From Linyphia triangularis (Eukaryota > Arthropoda > Arachnida > Araneae > Linyphiidae), in assembly GCA_963978545.1 (NCBI GenBank), contig OZ021726.1:28306459-28370458 (forward strand): a stretch of 64,000 nucleotides of DNA, given 5' to 3'. A model generated the notes under the pieces. That model saw nothing but the letters and a program-made list of their open reading frames with translations. It was not told where the DNA came from and did not search any database. The position numbers were made by a program, and so were the translations under genes. Of this stretch, positions 1-13,500 are shown piece after piece (within the stretch, counting starts at the first letter, position 1; each line of letters starts with the position of its first letter).

Positions 1-15
1 CCCAATCACAGCAGT

Positions 16-243
16 TAACCCTTTATTTACTAAGTTTTTTATAATTTTTACTAACTGTTTTGAATATTTAATGTTTCCAAAAAGAAGCAATCTTGTGCTG
101 TCATTCAATAGGTGAAAAACAAACTTCATAAAAGTGGACTTCAAAGTCCCTATGGGTTTCAAAGCATTTAAATCAGTACAGTACCATGAGAAATGTAGTA
201 TAATGACTGGACTTATAAGTACCGTCAGTAGATAAAGGGTTAA
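16..243. mobile_element. piggyBac-like MITE with TTAA flanks
   Basis: A short non-autonomous DNA element. TTAA is present at 16-19 and again at 240-243. Directly inside each is a terminal inverted repeat, CCCTTTATTTACT on the left and AGTAGATAAAGGG on the right, with one mismatch. TTAA target duplication with CCC at the tips is the hallmark of the piggyBac superfamily. The 220-bp interior is AT-rich and has no ORF, so it could only have moved with a transposase supplied elsewhere. The sequence shows the repeats and TTAA directly; the superfamily assignment is inferred from them. Confidence 0.6.
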
Positions 244-1624
244 AGGATTTTGCTTACGATAATCTTGTGTTTCTATTCACCTCAATGCATTATTACTTGT
301 CTTTTTCACCTTTTTGTCTTTTTTAAATAATATCAGCTATAAATTATAACGAGTGTTCCGTTTCATTCCTTTCTGCGGAGTGAATCGGAACAACATGAAA
401 AAAATCAAAATCAATGTAAGTCACGTTTTTTCCAACATTTTTGGGCTTGAACATTATAGAAGAAGGTAAGACCCACGTTCCTAAATCAAAAATATGTTCG
501 TTAACGATATTATTACACTATATTTTTACTTTGAAAGTTGAAAATTGTTCCTTTTCACTCCATTTTAACAGTACTCAGCGAATTATATTAATTGCTTTTT
601 TTTTTTTTTTTTTTATCCTAATGTTTTAATTATTATTATAACTGTAAAAGGTGTTGCAGTTTTTCTAATTATAAGAACTGTGAGAATTGTTGATACTTAC
701 ACAAATGTTTTAACATTTCTAAACTCTGCAGAATAAAATTCTGAGCTTGACTTGAAAAAGAACCCCACCAACAAAACATCTGTTTTGGGTAAATTCGAAA
801 TGTATACCTTTACAAAACCGTCTTCCAATGTTCCAATAACACTTCTTTAAATAAATATTTCCTAAAAGTTACCTTCAATAGTCATAATTTATATAGTAGG
901 AAAAGGGATGAACCAAGCTTTAAGGGAGTCCGTCACATGAAAATTTTTCAGATTATTGATTTCGAGTTTATTACTGTTTATTAAAATATAAATTTATGTC
1001 TTTAAAATGATGCCACATTTGTAATTATATCTTATTTATAATTTTTTGAAGTAAACAAAATATAGGTATTTAATGCATGTTTCTTAACTTCAAACCCGAA
1101 TTTCTCAAAATGCCATTTTTTCATGTTTGGGGGCACATAGCTTAAAATCTATATGACATAAATGCTTGAAATTTTTTTGACATGTTTATTTAATGTATTT
1201 AAGTACTTTAACACGAGGAATTATTGATAAGTAGCATACTTTTTTTTTTTTTAAATAATTAGTCTAAAATTTTATAATTTTTCTTAAACATATTTTTAGA
1301 AAATCATAATTATTTTAATTTTTAAAAAAATAACGAAAATCTCGTGTTAACGTATTCAAAAGTATCCAAATATTAGACTGCGAAAGTTTCATAATGATTG
1401 AAGAATCGGTTATTAAATTAGATGCCCCCAAAGTTGTTGAATTTAACATGGGCTCCTATGGCCATGGTCTTATGGTCAACATTGACGTCACATTCTGGGA
1501 GGAGCTTATCCGAGCGTTTCTGATCACGTGACGAGGAGCTCAGAAAAGCAATTTTTAAAATTTGATTTATAAAAATTTGAGCAATTATTTCGAGTTAAAA
1601 CTACTTGCATTATTATTATTTCGT
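244..1624. other. AT-rich sequence with a diffuse repeat
   Basis: No gene is visible. A loosely conserved direct repeat is suggested by two segments, near 950-1035 and 1575-1660, which share TTTCGAGTT followed by a GATGCCACATTTGTAATTAT-like string. Around 1440-1550 the GC content rises, and a palindromic TGACGTCA and a CACGTG lie close together there; these could be CREB/ATF and bHLH sites or simply part of an old repeat. The short ORF at 441-629 ends in a poly-T shadow and is not credible. Confidence 0.3.
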
Positions 1625-2310
1625 TAAATACTATAAATATGCCGCATTTGGTAATTATTTGTTGATGGTGTCAAATACCCTATTACAACATATCAAACTC
1701 AGATCGAATTTTCATAGTGTTTGACCCTCTAAGAAGAAGACATCTGTTCCGAAATAACTACTAACTCCCCCCCCCCCCCCAACATTTGATTAGATATACT
1801 GTCATCCAAACAAGTCTATCTGCAAAGATTCCATTCGACTAGATGAAGGGAAGCGGGTTAATTAGCTCTCCGAAGCTTTTGCCTAATTGACCATTATGTG
1901 GGAAGAATCTCGCCAAATTGAATGTTAGAATTCTGTTTGGTATCTGCATAAAAGAACAGGAGTAAACATTGGTAAGTCTGAAGTAAGGCAATAGAAATAT
2001 GTGTAAAAGCGGCCTTTGCGTGCCAATCTCAAAACTTAATAGAAAGAGCTGTTATCACTAGAAGTATTGTTATTTCTGTAAAACGAGTATACCTACTAAA
2101 TTTGAAAGACGGGAAGTAGATTTATTAGTTTTCGGAACACCAATAGAAGCATGTTTAAAAACGGCCTTTTAGTCACAGTGACAACCAACAAAACTTGACA
2201 TCAAATCTATCTGCCAAGTTTCAGTTCGATTGGAGACGGCAAGTGGGTTAATTAGGGCTCCGCAGATTCGCCAGGCAACCAACCACACACAAAATCTATA
2301 GGATCAAACA
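1625..2310. repeat. dispersed repeat family A, copy 1
   Basis: Two related sub-blocks (about 1690-1890 and 2095-2305) share the reading 'tatctgccaagtttc..ttcgattgga..gggttaattag..ctccg'. The same blocks recur at about 22480-22700 and 32815-33245, including the leading 'ctcagatcgaatttt' segment. No ORF spans it. Repeats of this kind are often 3' ends of non-LTR elements or SINE bodies, but no poly-A or target duplication is evident, so the class is left open. A 13-bp C tract lies at about 1768-1780. Confidence 0.5.
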
Positions 2311-3106
2311 ATAAATAAATCGACTAATTAAAATCTATTAATTAGATTTAAAAATAAAACCAAGATGAGCTAAATATCGACAATTTAATTGACTTGGCAT
2401 GAAAATATATCTCATAATTTTAGACTGTAGTCATGTAATTCACATTATTTAAGAAATCAATGAACAAATATTTAGCTTTTCAAAAAAATCATTCGAGGTA
2501 GGTAAAACATATTTTATAAAAAAAATATTACAATATTACTTTACTTAACAATAAATAATTATTTTGTAGCTAAATATAATTTTATGTTTGCTATATTCTT
2601 TTTGTAAGAATATATGAAGTAAATTTATAGCTTATCCGAAAAAGAAATCTGGATACACATAATTATATCTCTAAATTAGTTTTATTAATTTTTATAGCGA
2701 TAGATCACAGAATTGGCCTTTTTTATTCTTTTGCAATCCGATTTCAAAAAGTCATATATTAGAAATTTATTAATGAATTGATATTGATCATTTTCAAAGG
2801 CCTAAGCAACCCGTGAGGAGACACAAGTTTATCATGAGATCCCTTTTATTGCATAAGGGAGAATGGGGTTGCAGAAGTAATCCGATCAACTTTACGTGCT
2901 TGAAGACATTGAATTTTTTATAATGCCTCTGTAATTCATAAAATTAAGTAACTCTAATATGTGTTTAGTGTTATATATAGTAAAAAATAATTATATTGAA
3001 ACATAAAAAGCCTTTCATTGTGTTTCTTTGTAGTTATTAAAGGACTCAATCTAATTTTAAATTTATGAAAGGACACAAACTTGAATGCCTAGTTTAACCT
3101 CAAATT

Positions 3107-3141
<35 letters not shown>

Positions 3142-3329
3142 GAAGTACAGCGTGGATTTTCAAACACATTGTCACTTTTACATACCATTCATTACAAATC
3201 AAGAATACATACTTTCTCAAGTTTGATGTGTACAAATCAAAATTGATAAAGAAAAGTCTAAGCTAATATATGTTTTTTTGAGTTTAGAAAGGCATGGATG
3301 TGTAAAAAAAATTAATGAAAAAGTATTTT
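2311..3329. other. AT-rich intergenic sequence
   Basis: No coding potential, RNA gene or terminal repeat was recognised. The only structure is a poly-T tract of about 29 bases at 3110-3138, which could be the tail of a reverse-oriented retroposon, but no body was identified beside it. Confidence 0.4.
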
Positions 3330-3885
3330 TATTATAATTATCATTATTATTGTTGTTATTGTTAGTGTTATTGTTGTTATTGCTACTATTATTATTGTTG
3401 TTATTGTTAGTATTATTATTGTTGTTAGTATTGTTATTGTTGTTGTTAGTATTGTTATTGTTGTTGTTAGTATTGTTATTGTTGTTGTTGTTAGTATTGT
3501 TATTTTTGTCATTGTTAGTATTATTATTGTTTTTATTGTTAGTGTTGTTATTGTTGATATTTTTATTGTTGTTATTAGTATTGTTATTTCTGTTATTAGT
3601 ATAGTTATTGTTACTATTAGTATTGTTATTGTTGTTGTTGTTAGTATTATTATTGTTTTTATTGTTATTGTTGCCATTGTTAGTATTATTGTTGTTTTTA
3701 TTGTTAGTATTGTTATTGTTCATATTTCTATTGTTGTTATTAGTATTGTAATTGTTATTATTAGTATAGTTATTGTTATTATTAGTATTGTTATTGTTGT
3801 TGTTGTTAGTATTGTTGGTGTTAGTATTGTTGGTGTTAGTGTTATTGTTATTATTAATATTATTATTATTATTATTATTATTTAG
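3330..3885. repeat. (TTR)n trinucleotide microsatellite block
   Basis: About 550 bp of TTA, TTG and TTGTTA triplets with an irregular higher-order pattern such as 'ttattgttgttgttagtattg'. The overlapping ORFs in several frames encode only Asn/Thr, Leu/Val or Ile/Thr runs and are by-products of the triplet array. The interruptions indicate an old and partly decayed array. Confidence 0.9.
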
Positions 3886-4757
3886 TTAGTGATATTTCCT
3901 AGCTCGTTTTCAATAGAAAATTCCATGTATAAAATTATTATCTCTAAATTTTGTATTCTAAATAACTAGGAAAATAATGTATGCATTGATAACTTTATGG
4001 GTTCAAAAACCAAAAAAATATACCATGACTCATTTTGGTATCCTTTAGGTAGCGTTCAAAATATTTCACTTCCCTTCCCTAAAAGACAACTAAAAATTAG
4101 CAATAACGTTGAAACGGGGCATTCATTAAATTGGCTATTGTGCATTCTTCGAGAATCCTTAACTTTTATACGTGGTCCTCTCGAGACATGGTAGAAAATT
4201 AATTAGTCAAGTTACTCAAAGCACGCAGAGACTTATTAACAGCATGCACGACTAAAATGTGTAATTAGAAATTGCTGTTACTTGTAAAGAAGGTGGAATT
4301 TGAAGTGTTTTCACTTATTAAATAACCAAGCCTCTTCCAGAAATTTAGGGTGGCTTGTTAAGTGAGTGGTAAAGGAGCTATAGATGCTAGTTTGATATTG
4401 TTGCAATATTTATGTGATGAAGTATGTCATTCTGCTGCTCTTTTATTAGAAATGATTTACCAACTTTTATCATATACAGCAGCTATATACAGAGTCAAAA
4501 AGGAAGTAACCCTTTTTGTATTGTACTCCTTATGCAATATGCATTCAGCTGGCGTCCCCAAAAGAACTGGCATATTTGAATCATCAAATATAAAAGGATA
4601 TTTGTCAAGAGGATTTCAATAGAGGCGTTTCAGATACGAAGGGAAAACTCAACAAAAGGTGGTTTTCAGAGAAACGCGTTTGAAAAGTTTTTCATGTATC
4701 GATTTTCCCATGCTTGATATCATACTCTGAGTACTTTGAGAGAGAAAAAAGGACGAA

Positions 4758-4758
<1 letters not shown>
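3886..4758. other. intergenic sequence, no gene identified
   Basis: Contains an 86-codon open frame at 4362-4622 (+) whose product is hydrophobic and matches no family I know. It has no codon-usage or splice context that would make it a credible gene. The rest is AT-rich and featureless. Confidence 0.35.

Positions 4759-4803
<45 letters not shown>
4759..4803. repeat. (TA)n microsatellite
   Basis: About 22 perfect TA dinucleotides. No other feature is linked to it. Confidence 0.95.
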
Positions 4804-4805
<2 letters not shown>

Positions 4806-5039
4806 CAGAAAAAAATTACCTGATAACATTAGTGATCATTGGTTTTCAGTATTTTTACGGATTTTCATAAATATTTTTACTTTCAATTACGGACAAATAC
4901 TGAAGTGTTTTAGTTTGAACAAGTTGCATTTGAGCTCATGTTTTACAACAGCTAACAAGGAATCCAAAGCGGAACTTGCATAAGTTCAGACTTCCCCAAA
5001 AAGCCACCGATGGACTGAGCACTTTCACCCGGCATTTTT

Positions 5040-5700
5040 CTCTGATGTCATAATCTTTATCGATATTATTTACGTTGGTATGTGATGGCCATTTTTTTTT
5101 CCCCAGCATTAAGGTGGTGAAATAGCCGCCATTCCAGTGATTACGGTGTGCGCTACTGCCGAGAATTTCGTTATGATAGGGACTCTATTGCAGAGATCTG
5201 CACCTGTCAGACATGTTACAGTTTAGCTGAAACGCTGATTTCATCACTTTTTTTTTATGTAACTTTGATCTTTCCTGAGATAGATACAAATCTGCATTAC
5301 AATTTTATTTGGCTTGCAAATCTGACAAGCACGGAACCTGGGTACTTTCAGACTTCTACAATCCTCCGATGTAATGACCACGTTTCCTGCCGACTGACAG
5401 CCTCTTATTACCAGTATATACGTTGGTATATGGTGGTTAATTTCGCTGAGCTCTGCGCTGACGTAAGGGCTTTGCTACGATTTGAGCTGCTACAGCGGAT
5501 GCAATCGCCGAGTTTTACATTGTTGTGATATTCATTTTCGGTGAGTGTTGCTTTAATGCACTTGCTGAGATTTGCGTCGGTATGGTGTCCGCTATCACCA
5601 TTATTTACGTCGGAGTAGTGATAATTTCTACTCAGGTTTAAACCGTTTTAAAGCAGATATTGCCGAGATTTGAAACACCCTTTTAATGTCATTCGTCTAG
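5040..5700. repeat. degenerate repeat region with recurring GCCGAGATTTG / TACGTYGGTAT motifs
   Basis: The strings 'tacgttggtatgtgatgg' (about 5068), 'tacgttggtatatggtgg' (about 5418) and 'gcgtcggtatggtg' (about 5575) recur. Each has a 'gccgagattt' or 'gctgagatttg' string nearby, spaced irregularly. The block is less AT-rich than its surroundings. An open frame of 126 codons at 5148-5528 (+) falls inside but shows no known domain, so I treat it as repeat-derived rather than a gene. Confidence 0.35.
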
Positions 5701-6804
5701 GATCTCACTGATGTGATAAGCGATGATCAGTAGTTAGAGTCTGTGTGATGATCTGTTTCGTCTTTTGATTTGAATCAATGCACAATGACTAGAATTTGAA
5801 TTCCATTTTGTGTAAGAAATTAGTCCCAATTACAAAATTTTACTGTATGTATTTCCTTATTTAAAATTTTAATATAAACTGGTATTGTATGTAAATTGTA
5901 TATTTTAGCTTGAAAAATCCCTTGTGTTTTTCTCTTTTTTTCCGGGGTTTTTTTCCCCCCTCAAAAAAAGAGTCTTCAAAAAATCATATCTTCCTGTTTT
6001 CAAAATAACAATCTAATTCTTATATGATGATTAGCTATTTCTCATTTTCATAATTTTTTTTAGTTCCTAACATTAGCTCAGCGTATAACTGGGTGAGGGT
6101 GCACTTCAGAAAACATGGCGGTAATTAATTGGTTTTAGGTGGGGTCCTTGAAAGTTTTTGGAATGTGTATGCTTGAGTTTTTATTAGAAATTTTTCTGAA
6201 CACCCTTTTATTACAATTTTTTTCAACAAAAGTTTAATTAATTTCATTAGTATGTGTACAATTGATGTATTGAATTGGTTGATCTCAGAAATGGTTGATG
6301 TGTAATTTATGTGTATAACCAACAAATCATTAAATGAAGCCTTAGTTTTCTTCACAACGATTTACCTCTTATTACCAACTTCTTAAACTAAATTTTTGTA
6401 AAAAAAAATTCTAACTTTCACCCATGCCCGACGACGATGATTTCACCCTTCACGTCCCTAACTCCTCAATCGGGCGTGGCCCTTTTCTACAAAAAGTAAT
6501 TTATTTAAAAAAATTAATTTTTAAAAAACCGGAAGAGAAGATTTTTTTTTTTTTTTTTTTTTTGCTGTATGCTGCATTCTACGTAGGAAACTAAAGAATT
6601 TTACTCCATCAATTTTAAAAGATAGTTAAAAAATTCATCATCAGATAGCCCTGTTGACCGCGAAGACTTTTTAAGAAAGTAGTATTGCATAAACAACAAA
6701 ACGAAATTTTGATAATAACCATTATTTTCAACAACAACTTGGTGCAATTGAAATATCATTTCGTGAATTTTGCAACATTTTCAGACTGAATTTTTTTTTT
6801 TTTT

Positions 6805-6837
<33 letters not shown>

Positions 6838-6969
6838 TTTTTCATGCAACAGCCCCCTTTGTTGATGAACTTTGTAACTACAAGGCGGACATAAGGAAAC
6901 TTTGCCGATAAATGGAGCTTTAGCTTCAGCTCCGTTCTACAGATTGAAATAAAATTTCAGTTACATTTA
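5701..6969. other. AT-rich intergenic sequence with T tracts
   Basis: No gene recognised. It carries poly-T tracts at about 6542-6563 and an interrupted one at 6789-6842. The minus-strand frame at 6125-6355 has no recognisable homology. Confidence 0.4.
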
Positions 6970-7209
6970 TTCAAAGGTCTTGGATTCTGTGAATTGCAAC
7001 TAAATGACGATTACGGTTATAGGTACAGAAACTTGAACTTTCCCAACAGCTACACCTACTTTAAATTCTCAGCACATGCGAAAACCCTAAAAAGAGTTGG
7101 AACTCTAAAGTTTATAGGTATAGAAAAATTTCGAATTTCTGTACCTATAACCGTAACCATGAGAGCCATTTAATTGCCATTCACAGAATCTCGAGCTCAT
7201 ACCTCTGAA
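6970..7209. mobile_element. foldback MITE with long imperfect TIRs
   Basis: The left arm begins TTCAAAGGTC and contains GATTCTGTGAATTG and then GGTTATAGGTACAGAAA. The right arm carries the reverse complements in mirror order (TTTCTGTACCTATAACC, then CCATTCACAGAATC, ending ACCTCTGAA). Arms are about 95 bp each with small gaps, around a unique centre of roughly 50 bp. No ORF is present and no target duplication is obvious, so the superfamily is not assigned. Confidence 0.6.
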
Positions 7210-7380
7210 TAACTATACCTAGAATCTCATCTTGATCTGTTCAACGAAACAGCCGCTAGAAGTCCATACATTGGCAAAGAGTTTCTTTATGACCAACCTG
7301 TATTTTTGGAAACAACTAATGATGGATAAAATTCCATGGTTGCCCAAGTAGAATGTAGAAAACGGTACATTTTTGCTTCC

Positions 7381-7630
<250 letters not shown>

Positions 7631-9060
7631 CATTCATTCATTTTGATTTTTGAACAAATTTGTCAGCATTTTTTGGGACACCTTGTTGTAATGGTACTTT
7701 ATGGTAAAAAAATAAATTGAATAACTATCAAACTTAAAATATAAAAAGAAATTGGATTGTGGCTGTCAATGCCGTTAAAAGGACGGCTTTTTCTCAAGTT
7801 TTTATTTATGAAAATCAGATTCAGATACATACATGCATAATTTTTGGGATTTGTAGTGACTGAAATATCCCACTGTTAACATTGAACAAAACACGGTGAG
7901 AAATTTTTCACTGAATATTCAAGCCCTAATCCTATATCTCGATTTGTAGCCGAGATATAAACTTCCGATAGAGTAATTTTGAGAGTACTCGTGAGATTGA
8001 AGAAATCACTATCGGTTGTATTTAATCTGTTCTTACTAATTTTACCTAAAACAATCAGATATTGGACATTAACATTTTGCTTACGGTTACAATATCCAAC
8101 TACCGATTGTATTTTTTAATTGGTAATTCGTCTCAAAAAACCATTCATTTGACATACCTTCCATGTTTGTGGCATTTCTAATTTGATCTAGAGATAATTA
8201 TCGCAGACGCACATGATCTTTGTATATGCTTCTCATAATGTTAGAAGTACTACTGTAATGATGAGCCTATAAATTAGCTATGCTTACTTAATCACATGCT
8301 GAAGGTATTGATCAATATTACGTAATCACTTGCTTCGTACTCGAACACCAGAAATTTGACTATATATATATATATAAATTATCTGACTACCACATTATAT
8401 TTAAATTGCCTAATCAGTTCGTGTGAATCGACATTTAACCTCCTTTAGATAAGCAAGAGACAAATATCGAAATGATTCCATGTGTAATACTTTTTAATAT
8501 TTAAGCTAAGATCTACCAATTATTCAACTAACCCATTATAATTGCTAATTTTCTTATCTTCTCTCTCAATTAACTCAGAGTTATATTCCTCTACCCCACA
8601 TAAATCAATCAATTAAGATTTGGAAACAAATAAGAGTAAAAATGTACTTCCATTTTGCATTGAAGTAAGATTAAATTGTAGATTAAAAAATCATTGCAGA
8701 TATTCGATAATTATTCACTCGATAATCTTTTTAACACGTGGACTAATAAAGGGTGAAATGGAAAATCTTAGATTTCCTCAAATTCGTTTAAAATTTAAAT
8801 TTGCCTTGAAAAAATTACTAACTAATTGCCTATGAATTTGAAATAAAAAGCGTCATATTTTAAAGGAACTGTGTATTAATTAATTTATTTATTTATTATT
8901 ATTATTATTACTCTCAACTCAAATACCTACGTATAATATTTTTGCTTGAAGTATTTTGTAACTAATTAGGGAAATGAAATCTCAAAGTATTATAATAGTT
9001 CTTGATGAAAAAACAGCAATAAAAATCCATTAAGAATTTTACAATTATAATTAGCTTTGA

Positions 9061-9061
<1 letters not shown>
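7631..9061. other. AT-rich intergenic sequence
   Basis: No gene, RNA or element ends recognised. The 71-codon frame at 8620-8835 has no family match and a composition typical of its AT-rich surroundings. Confidence 0.4.

Positions 9062-9126
<65 letters not shown>
9062..9126. repeat. (AT)n microsatellite
   Basis: About 31 AT dinucleotides, uninterrupted. Confidence 0.95.
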
Positions 9127-9129
<3 letters not shown>

Positions 9130-9835
9130 TTGTGCTTATTTCATACTCGTTGAACCTGTAATTCTAAATAAAACAGCTTTAAGAGTAAGTCTTTAATTAA
9201 TACAGATTTAATAAATTTTACCTTAAGGATTGATTGTCTCGGATTTGGTATTCAAAAAAAAAATTTATTTTATCTTTAATTATGTGTACTTGATAACAAT
9301 TAAATTTTCTCATTCATGGAATGTAGCGAAAAAAATCCAAAAAATTTAAAACCTTTCGTTATGTAAACTCGTCCGTTCCTCTATCAGTCTAGAAAACGTT
9401 GATCTGAAAATACAGAGTTGATTGTAATAAAACTAGAAAGGTGCATTCGGAATGAATTGTGTCATAACAAAATATATGTTTTATGCACAAGTCTGAATTG
9501 CTTAGACATCCTAGATTTGCTTTCATTCCACGTGGAGTTAAAAAAAATTTATCACATCTGTTGCTGAATGTTATTTTATTTCATATAAAATTGTTTAATT
9601 AATTTTAAAAATTAAGCAATAGCTTCAATAAAATAGCAATAAGGGAATTGAATGCGTATGTCCTTACAATGTTAATATTTAATGCAAAACTATAATGCTT
9701 TTTTTTTACAAAAATTGTTAGTAACCTCTTTCATTTGGCAATATTTTTGCGTTATTTAAAATTGTCTAAAAGTAGCTAAATTTGATAAATTGAGTTGTGT
9801 TTTTTTTTTTTTTTTTTTTTTTTTATTTCTTTCAT

Positions 9836-9882
9836 ATAGAAAGGTGGATAATAGATATGCATATCTTTTATCCACCTTTCTA
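9836..9882. repeat. short hairpin (17-bp stem)
   Basis: TATAGAAAGGTGGATAA pairs with TTATCCACCTTTCTATA across about 13 unpaired bases, and the loop side contains a further ATATGCATAT palindrome. A 26-base T tract lies just upstream (9799-9824). It could be a relic of a palindromic MITE; nothing indicates a transcribed RNA. Confidence 0.6.
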
Positions 9883-10119
9883 TACCTCCTATCCAAATAG
9901 CACAAATCCGCTGGCCAATATCAGCCAATTCTGATATGAACCATTGTATACTGACCGTTGCTCCGGATATTATCCAATATCGTAAAGTACTGAGTAAAAT
10001 ATACTGGAACTTTTGAAATGTTAATGCAGAGTTTTAAAATTGAAATATAATGTTATAAGAAAAGGAAGAAAGTAAAAAAAATGCTTTGTAATGGCTTTGA
10101 CATGATTATTTTTCTATTT

Positions 10120-10220
10120 TTTCTTTTAAATCGTATATTTTGGAACGATGCTCGAACTTCGGTATGGACTGGCCAATCTTCCCAGAAACGCTGTTTCCGA
10201 CATTGGCCAATACCGATCCA
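10120..10220 (+). repeat. short dispersed repeat B, forward copy
   Basis: Shares about 85 bp, including CTGGCCAATCTTCC, TGTTTCCGACATTGGCCAAT and an upstream TGGAAC, with an inverted copy at 13400-13500. Each copy has two GGCCAAT boxes. The short ORFs at 10081-10388 are shadows over this repeat. Confidence 0.5.
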
Positions 10221-10388
10221 TATGTTACATGGTTACCATATGCTACCTGGCTACCTACAAATAACCTGCCTGTTAAAGTTCAAGATATCTCCCCTCGTTT
10301 CTCGTTGTTGAAATGTTTTTATTTCATTGTTATTGTATATATATATATTATAGCACATAAAAATGTTACAAAAAGTATTGATCATTGA

Positions 10389-11042
10389 AAATCTTATAAC
10401 AAAATTTATGAAATAATATTGATCTACAAATCAATGGGAATGTAAGGAATCTCAAACAATTTTATTAAATGTGTAATAAAAAATGAGGAAGTTTATGAAT
10501 CATGAGAAATTAGTTTAAATATTTTATGCCATATTAAATTGACAATATTAAAATACATTTTAACTCCACAAACATTAATTCAAAACATCGATAATCCTTA
10601 CCCACAGAACGCTATTCTAATTTTTTTTTTTTATCAATTTATTATTAATACTAAACGTTTGTCACACACTCGGGAAACTTTTTTTTAAAGTGATCCAAAA
10701 ACTATAAAAGTTCATGAAATATTATTGGTAAGTTGCGGAAATAAAAGTAACAAAATAAATGTTTAACTGAATTATAAAACAAGCTTCACTGAAAGAATTG
10801 AGAAAAGTCAATAAATTTAAGATTAATGGCAGGGTTGTCAAACTGGTTACACCAAATATAAGAATTGATGGATCTACAAACAACATTATTCTTCAATATT
10901 TAATAGAATAGTCAGAAGTGTAGAGGCTTTAGTAACTTAATATCTTAAAATTAATATAGATTACACAATTAGACGAATAAAAATTCTACTTACATTAATA
11001 GGATATAAAGTAACTGCTTTCAATCTTTAGCAACCTTAGAGT

Positions 11043-11091
<49 letters not shown>

Positions 11092-13399
11092 ATTATTTCT
11101 TTAAAATCTTAAAATACAAAGGGTTTTATAAGGCAAAAAAAATTCTTTATTGAAAATTATATTAATTACCAATAATATAATATTGCAGCATGTTTTTCAT
11201 ACTTTTCTGTGTTATTATACAGTCTATATTCCGATAACAGAGTTCAAATTTAAGAACCTCTTAAAACGTTACTAAAGCCGAATTCAAAGATCAGAAAGCC
11301 CATTTATAATTACTATAGAAAAAATTATTGACTAAAATACAACTACAATGAGATGAAACAGTACCCTTAAAAACGTATATTACAAAAAATACACATAAAT
11401 GCAAATAAAATTCCATAAGTATTTTAATAGCCTGACAACATACGAATGAATGTATTTTAAATATTTTTGTTTTGAAAGTATTTCAATCTGTTTATTTTGA
11501 AAATAATTCAACCTTTTTATTTTGAGAATATTTATATTTAACATGAATATTACGTAGCTCATAACTGTTTTCGATCATAATTAATTACATAAGAGAAAAA
11601 CAACAAACAAAACATGAAATAAATTTTAGCTCTAGCTTAAAAATCTTTTTTATGACTTTTAAAAAATAAAAAATAAATGACAGATCATTTATTTTTAAAA
11701 ATTATATTAACATTCTTCAACCCTGCTGGAAATTTTCTTTTATAGCTACATCATTTAGACGAACCAATCTTAAAAAAGATTTATATCTTCTAAACTTAAA
11801 ATATTCTACTGGAAAAATAACAAAGATATCACGTCCCAGTCTGGCATTTTGAAAATCAAAAGAAGTATTTTTCTGTTTCTTCATAAAACAAAAAATTCAA
11901 AATCTCAAAGCTGTTGAGATTTAACATATATTCATTGGAAAATAGAGTCGACAGCGTTTCTTCTTAATAAAGATTAACACTGGCAGCTTTATGTATTTTT
12001 CCATGAAGTTTGTGATATTTTGCAATTGTTATGTATTATTGAAAATAAATAACCTCAAAAGAAAGAAAGAATTCAATAGAGTTGTCAAGACTAATATCGA
12101 AGTTAATTGTTAATTTTAATGCGTAATAAGGGTTTTGTGAAATAAGCAGATATCTAAATTTTTCAGTACATTATCTTTACCATTCATTTGACAACTATTT
12201 ACTCATTGCTTTTATTACCCGAATTTTCAAAACAGATAAATAAAAAAACTTATTACTTCTTTCAACATTTATAATTTTCCAAGCGACGTCCAATAAGTCT
12301 TAAGTAACATTAAGGGAAATTAGAAAAAATCCATTTGTAGTCATTAACCTTGAATTTAAACGTAATTACTGTGAAAGTTTATTTTGCAAAATATTTTTGA
12401 TAAATTCAAAACACTTGTAAGAAAAAAGAAATTTAAAAACACAAAATGTCACATTTTTGATGATTCCTTTCATTTTTTTTTTTTTTTTAATTATTATTAT
12501 TATTATTATTGTTATATTCAATATGTTGAAATAATTTTTATTTTATTTTAACACAAGAGAACGTTCTATTTTTCATAAAACTTTCGAATAACTTGCTGCT
12601 TAGATTATACATGTTTGAATAATTTATATAATTTATTATATTTATAAAGATTTATTAAGCATCGATGAAATTAAATATCCTTTATTAATACAATTTGAAG
12701 TAATTGAAAAAAAATATAGCAGTTAAGTTATTTTACTTTATAATTTTTAAACTATGCAGCATATAATTGCTGAATTAAATTTAATATATTTCAAGGATCC
12801 ATACGGCAATACTAAATGCTTGATTATCCAACAGAGTTTAAACATAATTAAATAAGCTTGTATATTAAATCTCTTCAGGCTAAAGCCCTTAAGATACATC
12901 TCAAAATACTTGTTTAACTGCATCATTTAAGAATTGAAATACCTCAGATATTGGCTAAGTCTAAGAGTTTAGACACTAAGGCATTTAGATTATTAAAGTA
13001 TTTTGTTTACATAGAAATACAAAGCCAAAATTTTAAAATGTCAATTACGATAAAATATCTATGATTATGCAAAATAATGCTTCATTCAATACTAGTTTTA
13101 TTTATCTACGTTATTAAATTCTTATATACTTTAATACGTGTTGTTATGGAATAAATACAATATTCAGTTTGACAATACTTTCTGGTATGATATAACTAAA
13201 GTAATTAGTAAAATTTTAATTAAACTTAATAAAAAAAAAATTCCGTTTCCATTTGAAGATATCTTTTCCAGAAGAGTATAAAACGAATATTAAAATTTAC
13301 AATTATATTGCTCAAAAGTATTAACCTTCATCACTTATATTGTTACTCTTTATTGTAACAGAAGTGAAATTGCGACAAATATCATAAAAATTTTACGAA
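10389..13399. other. AT-rich intergenic sequence
   Basis: About 3 kb with no recognisable gene. It contains a poly-A run of 43 bases (11048-11090), a T tract (about 12473-12488) followed by a short ATT run, and short chance ORFs only. Confidence 0.4.
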
Positions 13400-13500
13400 C
13401 TATCAGGTAATACTACAGTATTGGCCAATGTCGGAAACGGAGGTTTTAGAAGATTGGCCAATTTTTTACCAAACTTGAGGGTTGTTCCACAATACTTGAT
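13400..13500 (-). repeat. short dispersed repeat B, inverted copy
   Basis: Reverse complement of the 10120-10220 block, roughly 75-80% alike by eye, with both GGCCAAT boxes and the CCGTTTCCGACATTGGCCAAT-type core retained. A short (TTGA)n-like run (13561-13584) lies about 60 bp further along. Confidence 0.5.

Noticed and set aside
3217..3723. Asn/Thr-rich 168-codon ORF on the minus strand
   Set aside because: It is the translation of the TTR microsatellite; all frames are open because no triplet in the array gives a stop.
4362..4622. 86-codon hydrophobic ORF
   Set aside because: No recognisable domain, no splice or promoter context; length is within chance expectation for this size of window.
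5148..5528. 126-codon ORF
   Set aside because: It lies in a degenerate repeat region, has no family resemblance, and its composition follows the repeat strings.
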